The notes under the pieces were generated by a model. It worked only from the letters and a program-made list of their open reading frames with translations. It was not told where the DNA came from and searched no databases. Shown piece after piece: positions 24,342 to 33,008 of a stretch of 33,126 bases of DNA (the stretch's first letter is position 1; the number at the start of each line of letters is the position of its first letter). Position numbers and translations under genes: made by a program. Source of the stretch: UBA5078 sp041175045 (GTDB lineage Bacteria > Pseudomonadota > Gammaproteobacteria > Pseudomonadales > Pseudohongiellaceae); contig JBEDFR010000063.1 of NCBI GenBank assembly GCA_041175045.1, positions 1 through 33,126 on the forward strand, read 5' to 3'.

Positions 24342-24899
24342 TCACTCCGCCGACCCGGCGCGCGGGCTCTGGGTCTGGCTGAACCCCACCACGGTGAGGG
24401 TGCCGGCGTATTGATTGCGATCGCGCCGGATGCTGAAGCTGCTGACGCCCAGCCAGGGCCTGGCGGTATTCAGCGAGCGCAGCAACTGCAGCAGATTCTG
24501 CTGGTTGTCAGTGATCAGAGACAGCTCCTGTTCCACCAGCAACCAGCCGTCGGTTTGCATGGACTCGGCCAGCTTGGTGGAGGTGATGGAGATGCCCTGC
24601 TGATCGCAAAGCTCTCGCACCAGACGCTGGATGCTGGCGCTGATGAGCGCAATGGAGGATTCCTGAAACAGCATGGCCTCCAGCGCCTGACCGCGTGCCT
24701 CGACGCCTGCACGGCGCTCGGCCCAGTCAGCGGCCATGTCCTGCAGGCGTTGTTCACGCGCAATCTCGCTCTGCAATTGCTCGACACGCGCAGCGCCTTC
24801 GGCCTGCCAGGCGCGGGCGGCGGGCAGGACCTGAGTGAAGGCGAAAACCACGCCTGTCAGCAGGGCCAGCGCCAGGATGTTCTTTTCTCGCTTGCTCAT
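24342..24899 (-). CDS. gspM: Type II secretion protein GspM
   Basis: GspM (185 aa) is a bitopic inner-membrane protein that partners GspL. The N-terminus is short and basic (MSKREKN), then one membrane helix ILALALLTGVVFAFTQVLPA, a coiled-coil stretch and a small ferredoxin-like periplasmic domain. Sequence similarity in this family is weak, so the call rests on size, topology and position between gspL and gspE. The gap to gspL is 34 bp. Confidence 0.85.
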   Translation of the reverse strand: MSKREKNILALALLTGVVFAFTQVLPAARAWQAEGAARVEQLQSEIAREQRLQDMAADWAERRAGVEARGQALEAMLFQESSIALISASIQRLVRELCDQQGISITSTKLAESMQTDGWLLVEQELSLITDNQQNLLQLLRSLNTARPWLGVSSFSIRRDRNQYAGTLTVVGFSQTQSPRAGSAE

Positions 24900-24933
24900 G
24901 GTTCGACTGTCCAGTGCCAGTGACGGTACGCGC

Positions 24934-26244
24934 TCAGCGCCGCGCGTCCGGGAAATAGCGTTCGTGATACTCCGCGAAATCGACGGTGCTCAGACGCATC
25001 TCGATGTAGTAGCGGTTGTTGCTCGTGGCCCGCGCGAAGTCCACCCCGGTGAACATCGCGTCCTGCTCCAGGCGTTGCAGAAGACTCTGTGGATCTTCGC
25101 TTTCTCCCTCGATCTGCAGCTCGCCTTCCGCCAGCTCCAGCGAGGTCAACACGCTGGGAGTCAGCACGCTCTGCAACTGCAGCAGCACCTGCGCGACATC
25201 CTGCCGCGGAAAGTCATTCAACGCGCCCCAGCGCTGGTCGAAGTCGCGCACCACGGCCTGATCGGCACGGGCCTCCACAGAGAAGGTCTGCTGTTCGGCC
25301 AGCGTGGCTTCCAGCCGGGCGATCTGCAGCGACTGCCACAAGAAGGGAGATATCAGCAACAGCGCCGCCACTGCTGCCGCCATGGCGGCCTGGCGCAGGC
25401 CACGCGCCTTGCGCTGCAGCCGATACACCGCCTGGGCGCCCTCGGGAATGAAGCAGTAAAGACTGTCCCAATGCTGCGGCATGCCGCGCTGTGTCCAGTC
25501 GCTCGCGCCCTGCAGGCGAAGCGAACCAGTGCCACTGCCCCGGGCGAGGGCACAGGCTTCCTGCCACTGCGTGCGCAGCTCCGGGTCGTCCAGATCGGCG
25601 CGCTGCATCTGCAGCCAGGAGTGCAGCATACCCTTGCGAAAGACCAACTGGGTCACGCTGTCCCTGTCGACATCTTCCACGACCAGCGTGTCCTGGGTAA
25701 GCGGGCTGTCCAGCGCGGCCAGCGGGCGAGGAAGCACGGCGGCCAGCAACAGGCCCTGTCGGGCGAAGGCATCGAAGAGAGCCGCCAACCAGGTATCGTC
25801 GGCCCACAGGGCGATGTCCGGCCGGTCCACGTCACGGGCTGCAGGATTGATAGCCAGCGCCAGACGGCCCTCGTAAGCCGGCAACAGGACGCTGGCCTGC
25901 AGTTGCAGGGCAGCATGCAGGTTTTCCCGGGCGACACCGGGCAGGTTGGCAGTGGTCGCGATGAAGCGGGAGGCCGGCAGCAGCAGAAGCACGCTGCGCG
26001 CTACCGGGCCCGAGGGCAGCAGCTCGCGCGCTGCGGCGGCGATCTGCTCGGCCGAGGACCACTCTCCCAGACTGCGCCAGGCACCATTGCCGAGGTCGTG
26101 CAGTCGATCATCATGCACCATCAGCACGGTATTGACCTGGCGGCGCAGCCGGGCATGAACACCGTCGCGGCGGCGCAGATGGGCCAGCCAAAAGGCGCCG
26201 AGACGATCCCGCCAGCGAGCGGCTTTATTGGTGAAGATTGTCAT
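24934..26244 (-). CDS. gspL: Type II secretion protein GspL
   Basis: GspL (436 aa) links the cytoplasmic ATPase GspE to the periplasmic part of the system. The first 270 residues form an actin-like PilM-type cytoplasmic domain (ARSVLLLLPASRFIATTANL, then LQASVLLPAYEG). A single membrane helix lies at about 284-303 (LRQAAMAAAVAALLLISPFL), followed by coiled coil and a PilN-like periplasmic domain with ELAEGELQIEGESEDPQSLL. It is the first gene of the operon. No ribosome binding site is obvious before the ATG, so the exact start is less sure. No gspC precedes it. Confidence 0.87.
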   Translation of the reverse strand: MTIFTNKAARWRDRLGAFWLAHLRRRDGVHARLRRQVNTVLMVHDDRLHDLGNGAWRSLGEWSSAEQIAAAARELLPSGPVARSVLLLLPASRFIATTANLPGVARENLHAALQLQASVLLPAYEGRLALAINPAARDVDRPDIALWADDTWLAALFDAFARQGLLLAAVLPRPLAALDSPLTQDTLVVEDVDRDSVTQLVFRKGMLHSWLQMQRADLDDPELRTQWQEACALARGSGTGSLRLQGASDWTQRGMPQHWDSLYCFIPEGAQAVYRLQRKARGLRQAAMAAAVAALLLISPFLWQSLQIARLEATLAEQQTFSVEARADQAVVRDFDQRWGALNDFPRQDVAQVLLQLQSVLTPSVLTSLELAEGELQIEGESEDPQSLLQRLEQDAMFTGVDFARATSNNRYYIEMRLSTVDFAEYHERYFPDARR

Positions 26245-26314
26245 GGGGCAAAGAGCAATTCTGCTGAAAGTGGGTGAAACGCGTCCCTAGGACTGTGGTT
26301 GGCGCGAAATAGTT

Positions 26315-26764
26315 TTAGCACGCAGTCAAAGACTCAGGCGGTGCTGATGGTAGCAGGGGCGTTTCGACCACACAGACAGGATTGCGACTACCCTGCTTGG
26401 CCCGGTTAAAGGCCTTGTCGGCGCGCTCGAGCGCGGTTTCGGGCAAGTTTATGCCGTTGAGCAGAAGCACAAACTCCTCGCCTGGGTAGCGGGCCACAAC
26501 GTCTGTCTGCCTCAGGCGTGCGTTGACCTGCATGGGCTGCAGACGGGCTTCAAGCTGCACGAAGTGCCCGGAAGCCCCTCTCTGCTGGCGGGAGAACTGC
26601 CCGTATTCCTGCATCCGCCCGAGGCTGGCATTGCGCCGGCTCAGGAAACGCGGGAATTCAGAGCATTCCTGTTCGAGAGTGGAAGTGATCACTATAGGAA
26701 TGTTTTCCAGCACAGCGCGAGCCCATCCCAATTCAGTCCAAGCGCGGCCCGGTTGCGAACACAC
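26315..26764 (-). pseudogene. Decayed diguanylate cyclase (GGDEF) fragment
   Basis: A 149-codon open frame contains a clear but broken GGDEF remnant at 26369-26521. RQTDVVARYPGEEFVLLL corresponds to the strand and active-site loop, with PGEEF replacing GG(D/E)EF. It runs almost directly into ALERADKAFNRAKQGSRNPV, the terminal helix of GGDEF domains (AD-ALYRAK-GRN type). About 60 residues that normally separate these segments are missing, and the N-terminal half of the domain is not recognisable upstream. The first 80 residues match nothing I know. It lies between gspL and dsbA, where Pseudomonas as I recall carries an intact GGDEF gene near dsbA, so it is probably a relic. It could be translated but should not be catalytic. 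Confidence 0.7.
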
Positions 26765-27032
26765 GACGCAGGATCAGCGCTTCCGCGCTCATGGCAGCCG
26801 AGCCCTTGATCGGCGGATACGGTTGGTGAGGGGTTTTTTGCAATGGTCGGGGAGTTTCAAGGGCGTCGAGATAATTCTTCTTCCAGCGCAAGCCTCGATA
26901 TTGTCAGCGTCCTAATGGATCATTCAGACAACCCAAGTGCAGAAAACTTTCAGACTATGGCCTCCCCGTCTGCCTGCGCGGCCACCAGAGCCGCGCGGGA
27001 CGTGAGGTAAATCTGCGACGTGACCTCGGAAA
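26765..27032. other. Non-coding stretch between the GGDEF relic and dsbA
   Basis: No convincing gene is seen in these 268 bases. Reading the minus strand there is a 19-codon frame (about 26731-26790) and a small perfect hairpin, AGCGC/GCGCT with a four-base loop, at 26776-26789. A T6 tract on the plus strand (about 26833-26839) has no strong stem before it. The stretch may be further eroded remains of the ancestral gene. Confidence 0.5.
26974..26998 (-). terminator. GC-rich hairpin downstream of dsbA, possible terminator
   Basis: CTGCGCGGC (26974-26982) pairs with GCCGCGCGG (26990-26998) around a 7-base loop; all nine pairs form with one G-T wobble. It lies about 35 bases beyond the dsbA stop on the minus strand. 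There is no U-run directly after the stem, so it may be a weak terminator or an RNA-stabilising 3' hairpin. Confidence 0.4.
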
Positions 27033-27674
27033 TCAGCTGGAGGTTCTTTCCAAATTGACCAGGAAGTCGACGACCTGCAGCATATCCTGCTGCGTGGGGA
27101 CTGCTTCGCCGGTAGAAATCAGGTACTTGCCATTCACAATCATGTTCGGTGTGCTGCGTACCTGATACTCACGCATTCTGGCTTCCGCCTGATTGACCTT
27201 GGTGCGCACAGCGAAGGAGTTGAATGCAGTGCTGAACTCCTCGGCCGTGACACCATGTTGCGTGAACAGGGCAGACAGCTGCTGCTCGTTCTGCAGGCGA
27301 TTGCCCTGCACGTTGATGGCCTCGAACATCGGGCCGTGCAACTCCTTGACCTTGCCCAGCGCTTCCGCCGTGAAGTAGGCCTGGGCGTGGATCTTCATCA
27401 GATCATTCCACATGCCCGGGAAGCGCACGAAGTTCACATCGGCGGGGATGCTTGCTTCCCAGTTCTCTATCAGTGGCTCGAAGCGGAAACAGTGGCTGCA
27501 ACCATACCAGAACACCTCGACCACCTCGATCTTCGACGGATCGGCCGTGCGCACCGGAGCAGGCAGGGTGATGTAGTGCGTACCGTCGACATAGCGAGCC
27601 GGTTGCGCGAATGCGGAAAAGGCCAGCGGGGCCAGAACGAGAACGGCGAGTATCTGCTTGATGAGTCTTTGCAT
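27033..27674 (-). CDS. dsbA: Periplasmic thiol:disulfide oxidoreductase DsbA
   Basis: DsbA (213 aa) introduces disulfide bonds into exported proteins. It has a signal peptide (LIKQILAVLVLAPLAFSAFA, cleavage before QPARY). The thioredoxin-fold active site reads FWYGCSHCFRFEP, i.e. CSHC in place of the more usual CPHC, which may shift the redox potential. The cis-proline loop is STPNMIVNGKYL. Length matches gammaproteobacterial DsbA. A GGGAG site precedes the ATG. It is downstream of cytochrome c4 on the same strand (74 bp gap), as in Pseudomonas, and would serve envelope proteins such as the T2SS substrates and flagellar P-ring. Confidence 0.94.
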   Translation of the reverse strand: MQRLIKQILAVLVLAPLAFSAFAQPARYVDGTHYITLPAPVRTADPSKIEVVEVFWYGCSHCFRFEPLIENWEASIPADVNFVRFPGMWNDLMKIHAQAYFTAEALGKVKELHGPMFEAINVQGNRLQNEQQLSALFTQHGVTAEEFSTAFNSFAVRTKVNQAEARMREYQVRSTPNMIVNGKYLISTGEAVPTQQDMLQVVDFLVNLERTSS

Positions 27675-27748
27675 GAGGTTTGCTCCCTCTACGATAAGTA
27701 GGTTCAGTTCAATCCAGCTGAATCTCCAAGACCGTGAACGTCAGGAAC

Positions 27749-28375
27749 TCAGTTCAGACCGGACAAGTAGCTTGCCAGGGCCTCGATCTCGCGATCGGTG
27801 AGACGCTCGGAGACGATACGCATCGGCATGGCATTGCCGTCGTTGGCGCGGGTGCCGGAACGGAAGGCTTTCAGCTGATTCGCGGTATAGGTGGCGTGCT
27901 GTCCGCCCAGCGCCGGGAAGCCGGCCTGTTCATTGCCCTGTCCGGTCGGGGAATGGCAAGCAGTACAGGCAGCGACATTCAGCGTGGCGATGCCGGCGCG
28001 GTAGATGCTTTCACCCAGTTCGACCAGCTCGGGATTGGCGCCTTCCAGGGTCTTTTCCTGAGCCGCGTAGAAGGCGGCGATGTCCGCAATGTCCTGCTCG
28101 CTGGAGTTGTCGAGCAGCCCCGTCATCATCGGCACAGAGCGTGCGCCGCTCTTGATGTCGTGCATCTGCTTGACGAGGTAGCGAGCATTCTGGCCCGCCA
28201 GTTTCGGATTCTCGCCAATGGTGCTGTTGCCGGTGGCGCCGTGACAGGCGCCGCAAACCACGGCCTTGGCTTCGCCGGCAGCGGCGTTGCCTTGAGCCTG
28301 GGCCAGACCGGCTGCTGAGGCCAGAACGAGCGTGGAGACGAGAATCACTGCTTTCTTGGTGAATAGATTTTTCAT
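27749..28375 (-). CDS. Dihaem cytochrome c4
   Basis: Cytochrome c4 (208 aa) is a periplasmic electron carrier to terminal oxidases. I start at 28375, giving MKNLFTKKAVILVSTLVLAS and a signal peptide ending AQA; the frame continues upstream but without signal character. Two haem-binding sites, CGACH and CTACH, lie in two homologous halves, each with a Met ligand candidate (SVPMMTGL and GNAMPMRI). The halves share the pattern KLAGQNARYLVKQM and ALGGQHATYTANQL, showing the duplication typical of c4. It is divergent from engB. Confidence 0.94.
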   Translation of the reverse strand: MKNLFTKKAVILVSTLVLASAAGLAQAQGNAAAGEAKAVVCGACHGATGNSTIGENPKLAGQNARYLVKQMHDIKSGARSVPMMTGLLDNSSEQDIADIAAFYAAQEKTLEGANPELVELGESIYRAGIATLNVAACTACHSPTGQGNEQAGFPALGGQHATYTANQLKAFRSGTRANDGNAMPMRIVSERLTDREIEALASYLSGLN

Positions 28376-28510
28376 GGATAGTCCAAATTCCCAGTGTTTT
28401 CGGAAGTGCTTGAATTCGAATCGCCAGCGGTGGCTGATGCAGCCGCAGGACCCGCCAACGGGCATGCGTGCTGGCTCCGGGAGCAATTTTCCACAAGCGA
28501 ACGGGCGCGG

Positions 28511-28516
28511 ATTATA
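28511..28516 (-). promoter_or_regulatory. Possible -10 box for cytochrome c4
   Basis: A perfect TATAAT on the minus strand lies about 135 bases before the cytochrome c4 ATG, in the divergent engB/c4 intergenic space. No good -35 hexamer is found at 16-18 bases, so the call is tentative. Confidence 0.35.
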
Positions 28517-28623
28517 ACGCAAGACTTTGCATTACTCTATGAATGAATCGGGCGCCTGTCAGACGCCCTCCGTGGTCCTGCGCGCTTGCGCTGAACGGAG
28601 GACTTGCTGTATCAAGTGCGCCC

Positions 28624-29244
28624 ATGAATTACAAAACCGCCCGCTTTACCACCAGTGCAGTCGGCCTGAACGACTGCCCGGCCGACAGTTTGCGCGAGGT
28701 CGCCTTTGCAGGGCGCTCCAATGCCGGCAAGTCCAGCGCCATCAACGCACTCACCCATCAGAACCGCCTCGCCCGCACGAGCAAGACTCCCGGCCGAACC
28801 CAGCTGATCAATTTCTTCGAGCTGGCTGAGCACCGCTACCTGGTTGACCTGCCCGGATATGGGTATGCCAAGGTGCCCCTCAGCGTCAAGGACCAGTGGG
28901 AGGAGCACCTGAACCTCTATCTGAACCAGAGGGAGGCGCTTGCCGGTCTGGTGCTGCTGACTGACGTCCGGCATGCCTTCAAGGACTTTGACATGATGAT
29001 GATCGATTGGTCTCACCAGTCGAACATGCCCGTGCACATTCTGCTGACCAAGGCTGACAAGCTGACCCGCGGCGCGGCGCAGAACGCGCTGCTGGGGGCT
29101 CGCAGACAGCTGGGCCAATACCCCAATGCCAGTGTCCAGCTGTTCTCTTCCATGACCCGCTTCGGCATTCCGGAGCTGGAAGCGACGCTCGATCGCTGGA
29201 TGGCCTTGCAAGAGGATACCGACGAAGCACCCTCTGAGCGCTGA
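28624..29244 (+). CDS. engB: Ribosome biogenesis GTPase EngB/YihA
   Basis: EngB (206 aa) is a small GTPase needed for late 50S ribosome assembly. The start at 28624 (MNYKTARFTTSAVGL) matches the family; the upstream extension of the frame does not. GTPase motifs are complete: G1 GRSNAGKSS, G2 region SKTPGRTQLINFF, G3 DLPGYGYAKV, G4 LTKADKL and G5 SSM. The Shine-Dalgarno-like GGAGG is about 20 bases away, so initiation may be weak. It converges on polA with 21 bp between stops, as in Pseudomonas and relatives. Confidence 0.95.
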   Translation: MNYKTARFTTSAVGLNDCPADSLREVAFAGRSNAGKSSAINALTHQNRLARTSKTPGRTQLINFFELAEHRYLVDLPGYGYAKVPLSVKDQWEEHLNLYLNQREALAGLVLLTDVRHAFKDFDMMMIDWSHQSNMPVHILLTKADKLTRGAAQNALLGARRQLGQYPNASVQLFSSMTRFGIPELEATLDRWMALQEDTDEAPSER

Positions 29245-29265
29245 GCAGGCAGCACCCAGGCGCGG

Positions 29266-32043
29266 TCAGTGCGCCTCGTCCCAGTTGTCCCCGACCCCGA
29301 TGTCCACCACCAACGGCACGTCCATTGCCGCTGCACTCACCATGCGAAAACGCACGCCTTCGGCCAGCAGCTCGACGTCCTTTTCTGCCACTTCAAAGAC
29401 CAGTTCGTCGTGCACCTGCAGCACCAGGCGGGCTTCAAGCACATCGGTTGCCAGCCAGTGATCGATATCGATCATCGCCTGCTTGATGATATCCGCAGCC
29501 GTGCCCTGCATGGGTGCGTTGATGGCAGTGCGCTGGGCGGCCTTGCGCAGCATGCCGTTACCCGCGTGGATATCTGGCAGGTAGAGTCGGCGGCCGAACA
29601 GGGTTTCGACATAGCCCAGCTCGTCCGCCAGCGCCTGCGTCTGCTCCATGTAGCGCAGCACGCCGGGATACTTCTGAAAATACAGGTCCACATAGTGCTG
29701 CGCGCTCTGCCGATCGATACCAAGTTGCTTGGCAAGCCCGAAGGCTGACATGCCATAAATGAGGCCGAAGTTGATGGCCTTGGCGCGCCGTCGCTGCTCG
29801 GCCGTCACCTCTTCCAGCGGGGTTCCGAACACTTCGGCTGCCGTGGCCCTATGCACATCCTGGGCACTCGAAAAGGCGCGCAGCAGGGCCGGATCACGTG
29901 AGAGGTGCGCCATGATGCGCAGTTCCACCTGGGAATAGTCCGCTGCCAGCAGCTTGCAACCACGCGCTGCGACGAAGGCCTGCCGTACCTTGCGGCCCTC
30001 GGCGGTGCGTATGGGAATATTCTGCAGGTTGGGATCGGTGGAGGAGAGTCGACCGGTCGCTGCCACCGCCTGCTGGAAACTCGAATGGATGCGCCCGGTG
30101 CGTCGATTGATATCAAGGGGCAGCTTGTCGGTATAGGTAGATTTGAGTTTGCTCAGACCGCGGTGATCCATGATCAGACGCGGCAGTTCATACTCAAGTG
30201 CCAGCTCCTGCAGCACTGGTTCGGCGGTGGACGGCTGGCCAGTGGGCGTCTTCTTCAGGACGGGCAGCTTGAGCTTGTCGTAGAAGAGGGACTGCAGTTG
30301 CTTCGGCGAGCCGAGATTGAATTCCTCGCCGGCGAGGGCATAGGCCTCGCGCTCGACTTCGATCAAGCGCGCCCCCAGCGCCTGACTCTGCCGACCCAGC
30401 AGTTCCGGGTCCACTTGAATGCCAGAGCGTTCCATTCGCTGCAGCACGGGCTCCAGGGCGAACTCATAATATTTGTAGATTCCGGCCAGCTCTCCTGTGC
30501 GAGCCAGGGTGTCGGCCAGCAGATCACTGAGCCGCAGTACAAGGTCGACCTTGCGTCCGGCATGGTTCGATGCTGTTTCGAGATCGAGCTGGCTGAAGGC
30601 GAGCCTCGCCTTGCCCTTGCCCTGCAAAGCCTCGGGAGTCCGGTGCTCGAGCCCGGCATAGTGGGCTGCGATGCTTTCCAGCGCATGATCGGTGGCCACG
30701 GAATTGCAAACATAGGAGGCAGTCTGCGTGTCGAAGCGTGCCCCTCTCAGCCGTATGCCCACATTTTCAAGCACATGCAGATGCTGCTTCAGATCATGGG
30801 TGAGCTTGTGGACCCTGGCGTCCTCCAGCAAGGGCTTGAAATGCGCCAACACCTTGTTGCGATCAAGCTGGGGCGCAAAGTCCAGGGAGTCATGGCCGAC
30901 CGGCACATACCATGCCTGACCGGGTGTGACCGACACGGCAATACCCACGATCTCGGCTTCCATGAAATGCCGCTCGTCGGTTTCCAGCTGCAGGGCGAAG
31001 CGAACCGCCTTGCGCAAGGCGTCGAGACAAGCGCAGAGTGCCTGCTCATCAAGCACGCAGAGGACGGTAGTCTCGCTCGTTGCCGAGATCGGCTGCGGGG
31101 ATTCCATGGCAGCGTTAGTGATCCCGGCTGCAGCAGGTTCAGCGGGCGCGGCGGCGGGAAGTGCAACGGCGCCAGACTTGCCTTCCAGCTCTCTGATCCA
31201 GGACTTGAATTCCAGATCGGTGTAGAGCCGCAGAAGGGCGGCGGCATCTTCTTCGCCATGCACGAGCTGTTCGATATCCACCTCGAGCGCCACATCGCAC
31301 TTGATCGTGGCCAGACGGTGCGACAGCCACAGATCGTCCAGGCTTTCACGCAGGCGCTCGCCGATCTTGCCGGGGACCTCTTCCCTGCGGGCAATCAGTC
31401 CATCCAGCGAACCGTATTCCTGCAACCATTTCACGGCCGTCTTCGGGCCGACACCGGCCACGCCCGGGATGTTGTCGACCTTGTCGCCCATGAGCGCCAG
31501 GTACTCGACGATCCGCTCCGGCGGCAGACCGAATTTCGCGGTCACACCCTCGGCATCGAGGTATTCATTGCTCATCGTGTTGAGCAGCGTGACCTGGGGC
31601 GATACGAGCTGCGCCAGATCCTTGTCTCCAGTGGATATCAGCGTACGAATGCCGCGCAAGGTCGCCTGAGTCGCCAAGGTGCCGATGACATCGTCGGCCT
31701 CGACACCCTCGATGACCAGCATGGGCAGACCCATGGCGCGGATGATCGCGTGGATGGGCTCGATCTGGCTGCGCAGCTCTGGTGGCATGGGAGGCCGGTG
31801 GGCCTTGTAGTCCGGGTAGATATCGTTGCGGAACGTGTCGCCTTTCGCATCGAAAACGACAGCAATATGGCTGTCTGGATACGCCTTTACCAGACTGCGG
31901 ATCATGTTGATCACACCCTTTATCGCACCAGTGGGCTGGCCGCGACTGTTATTCAGAGGCGGCAAGGCGTGAAAGGCTCTAAACAGATAGGAAGAGCCAT
32001 CGACCAGCACCAGCTGGATGCCTGAGGGGGGAGTGTCTGTCAT
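29266..32043 (-). CDS. polA: DNA polymerase I, with degenerate proofreading site
   Basis: Pol I (925 aa) processes Okazaki fragments and fills repair gaps. The ATG at 32043 (MTDTPPSGIQ) follows AGGA and matches family length. The 5' nuclease domain (about 1-290) is intact (VDGSSYLFRAFHALPPL, EGVEADDVIGTLA, STGDKDLAQLV, GDKVDNIPGVAGVGPKTA). The polymerase domain is intact: motif A AADYSQVELRIMAHLSRD, motif B RRRAKAINFGLIYGMSAFG, motif C LQVHDELVFEV. The middle 3'-5' exonuclease fold aligns with E. coli without large gaps but its metal ligands are replaced (Q352, H421, H494, K498 where E. coli has D355, D424, Y497, D501; only E354 kept). It is therefore probably unable to proofread. It starts 37 bp after znuA. 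Confidence 0.96.
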   Translation of the reverse strand: MTDTPPSGIQLVLVDGSSYLFRAFHALPPLNNSRGQPTGAIKGVINMIRSLVKAYPDSHIAVVFDAKGDTFRNDIYPDYKAHRPPMPPELRSQIEPIHAIIRAMGLPMLVIEGVEADDVIGTLATQATLRGIRTLISTGDKDLAQLVSPQVTLLNTMSNEYLDAEGVTAKFGLPPERIVEYLALMGDKVDNIPGVAGVGPKTAVKWLQEYGSLDGLIARREEVPGKIGERLRESLDDLWLSHRLATIKCDVALEVDIEQLVHGEEDAAALLRLYTDLEFKSWIRELEGKSGAVALPAAAPAEPAAAGITNAAMESPQPISATSETTVLCVLDEQALCACLDALRKAVRFALQLETDERHFMEAEIVGIAVSVTPGQAWYVPVGHDSLDFAPQLDRNKVLAHFKPLLEDARVHKLTHDLKQHLHVLENVGIRLRGARFDTQTASYVCNSVATDHALESIAAHYAGLEHRTPEALQGKGKARLAFSQLDLETASNHAGRKVDLVLRLSDLLADTLARTGELAGIYKYYEFALEPVLQRMERSGIQVDPELLGRQSQALGARLIEVEREAYALAGEEFNLGSPKQLQSLFYDKLKLPVLKKTPTGQPSTAEPVLQELALEYELPRLIMDHRGLSKLKSTYTDKLPLDINRRTGRIHSSFQQAVAATGRLSSTDPNLQNIPIRTAEGRKVRQAFVAARGCKLLAADYSQVELRIMAHLSRDPALLRAFSSAQDVHRATAAEVFGTPLEEVTAEQRRRAKAINFGLIYGMSAFGLAKQLGIDRQSAQHYVDLYFQKYPGVLRYMEQTQALADELGYVETLFGRRLYLPDIHAGNGMLRKAAQRTAINAPMQGTAADIIKQAMIDIDHWLATDVLEARLVLQVHDELVFEVAEKDVELLAEGVRFRMVSAAAMDVPLVVDIGVGDNWDEAH

Positions 32044-32080
32044 GTCCTGGTCCTGAGCTGACTGCTGAGTGAGCAGTGGT

Positions 32081-32977
32081 TCACCTGGCGGACAGGCATT
32101 CGTCAAAGGCGTCCGCCAGGCTTGTCAGGAGGAGAGCATAGCCTTGTTTGTCGACAGAAAGGGAGCTACCGAGCGGGTCTATTCTGACTCGCCTTACTTC
32201 TAGATCCCGCAACACCGTGTTCACGGTGGCGGGATTGGTATTGACGTCCTCAAGAAGACAGGCGGGCGGGCGTTCCTGCATCGTTCGTTGCACCTGCATG
32301 AGATGGCGCGCGCCGGGCTGGTTCTCATGATCCGGCACCAGCACAAGTTGATGTCGCAGGCCGAACTGCTGCTCGAAGTAGGCGATTCCATCATGGAATA
32401 CCGCATACTCCACGCCGGCAAGTGCTGCAGTGCGCGCCAGAAGTTCAGTGTCGGTTCTTTCAATCAGTTCGCGAAATTGCGCCAGGTTCGCTGCATAACG
32501 GGTTGCATTGGCGGCATCCAGTGCGGCAAGTTCGAATGCCAACGCCTCTGCAATCCGCAGCGCATTGGCACTGTTGAGCCACAGATGTGCGTCATAGCGC
32601 AATTCGTTGTCCGGAAGCGGCTCTCCCCCTGACGCCTGCAGGCGCACGCCGGTAAGAGAAGAAGCCTCGATCACAGTGGTCGTGCCACGCAAGTTCGAAA
32701 ACAGATTTTCCAGATAGGTTTCAAGAGGTTCGCCGACCCAGAGTACGAGATTTGCCTGGTCGACAAGCGCGACATCCGAAGGGCGCAGCACGTGATGGTG
32801 CGGGGATTGATTCGATGGAATCAATACGGCAGGCTGGGCGACCCCATCCAGCACAGCGGCTGCAATCAGTTGCAGAGGCTTGATCGAGGTCACGACGACG
32901 GGCTGGGCCAGCGCGGGATGCGCAGCAGACAAAATGGCCAGATAGAGCAGCCAAGGCAAGGAAATTCGTTTGAGCAT
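32081..32977 (-). CDS. znuA: Zinc ABC transporter periplasmic binding protein ZnuA
   Basis: ZnuA (298 aa from the ATG at 32977) captures zinc in the periplasm for the ZnuBC importer. That ATG begins a normal signal peptide (LPWLLYLAILSAAHPALA before QPVV); a GTG at 32998 is an alternative, and neither has a good ribosome binding site. Family motifs are VTSIKPLQLIAAAVLDG, SPHHHVLRPSDVALV (first His ligand), DAHLWLNSANA (second His) and VFHDGIAYFEQQFGL (third His). The His-rich loop found in many ZnuA proteins is absent. A Zur-box-like palindrome lies 32 bp upstream. Confidence 0.9.
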   Translation of the reverse strand: MLKRISLPWLLYLAILSAAHPALAQPVVVTSIKPLQLIAAAVLDGVAQPAVLIPSNQSPHHHVLRPSDVALVDQANLVLWVGEPLETYLENLFSNLRGTTTVIEASSLTGVRLQASGGEPLPDNELRYDAHLWLNSANALRIAEALAFELAALDAANATRYAANLAQFRELIERTDTELLARTAALAGVEYAVFHDGIAYFEQQFGLRHQLVLVPDHENQPGARHLMQVQRTMQERPPACLLEDVNTNPATVNTVLRDLEVRRVRIDPLGSSLSVDKQGYALLLTSLADAFDECLSAR

Positions 32978-33008
32978 GAGGGAGTTCTGACCAGTCACTA
33001 TGCGTAAA

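Noticed and set aside
19315..24414. Long plus-strand open frames (553-641 codons) opposite gspD, gspF and gspE
   Set aside because: They mirror strongly supported secretion genes and have His/Gln/Arg-rich shadow composition.
26828..26840. T-run on the plus strand as an intrinsic terminator
   Set aside because: Only a weak stem with a large loop precedes it and no plus-strand gene ends nearby.
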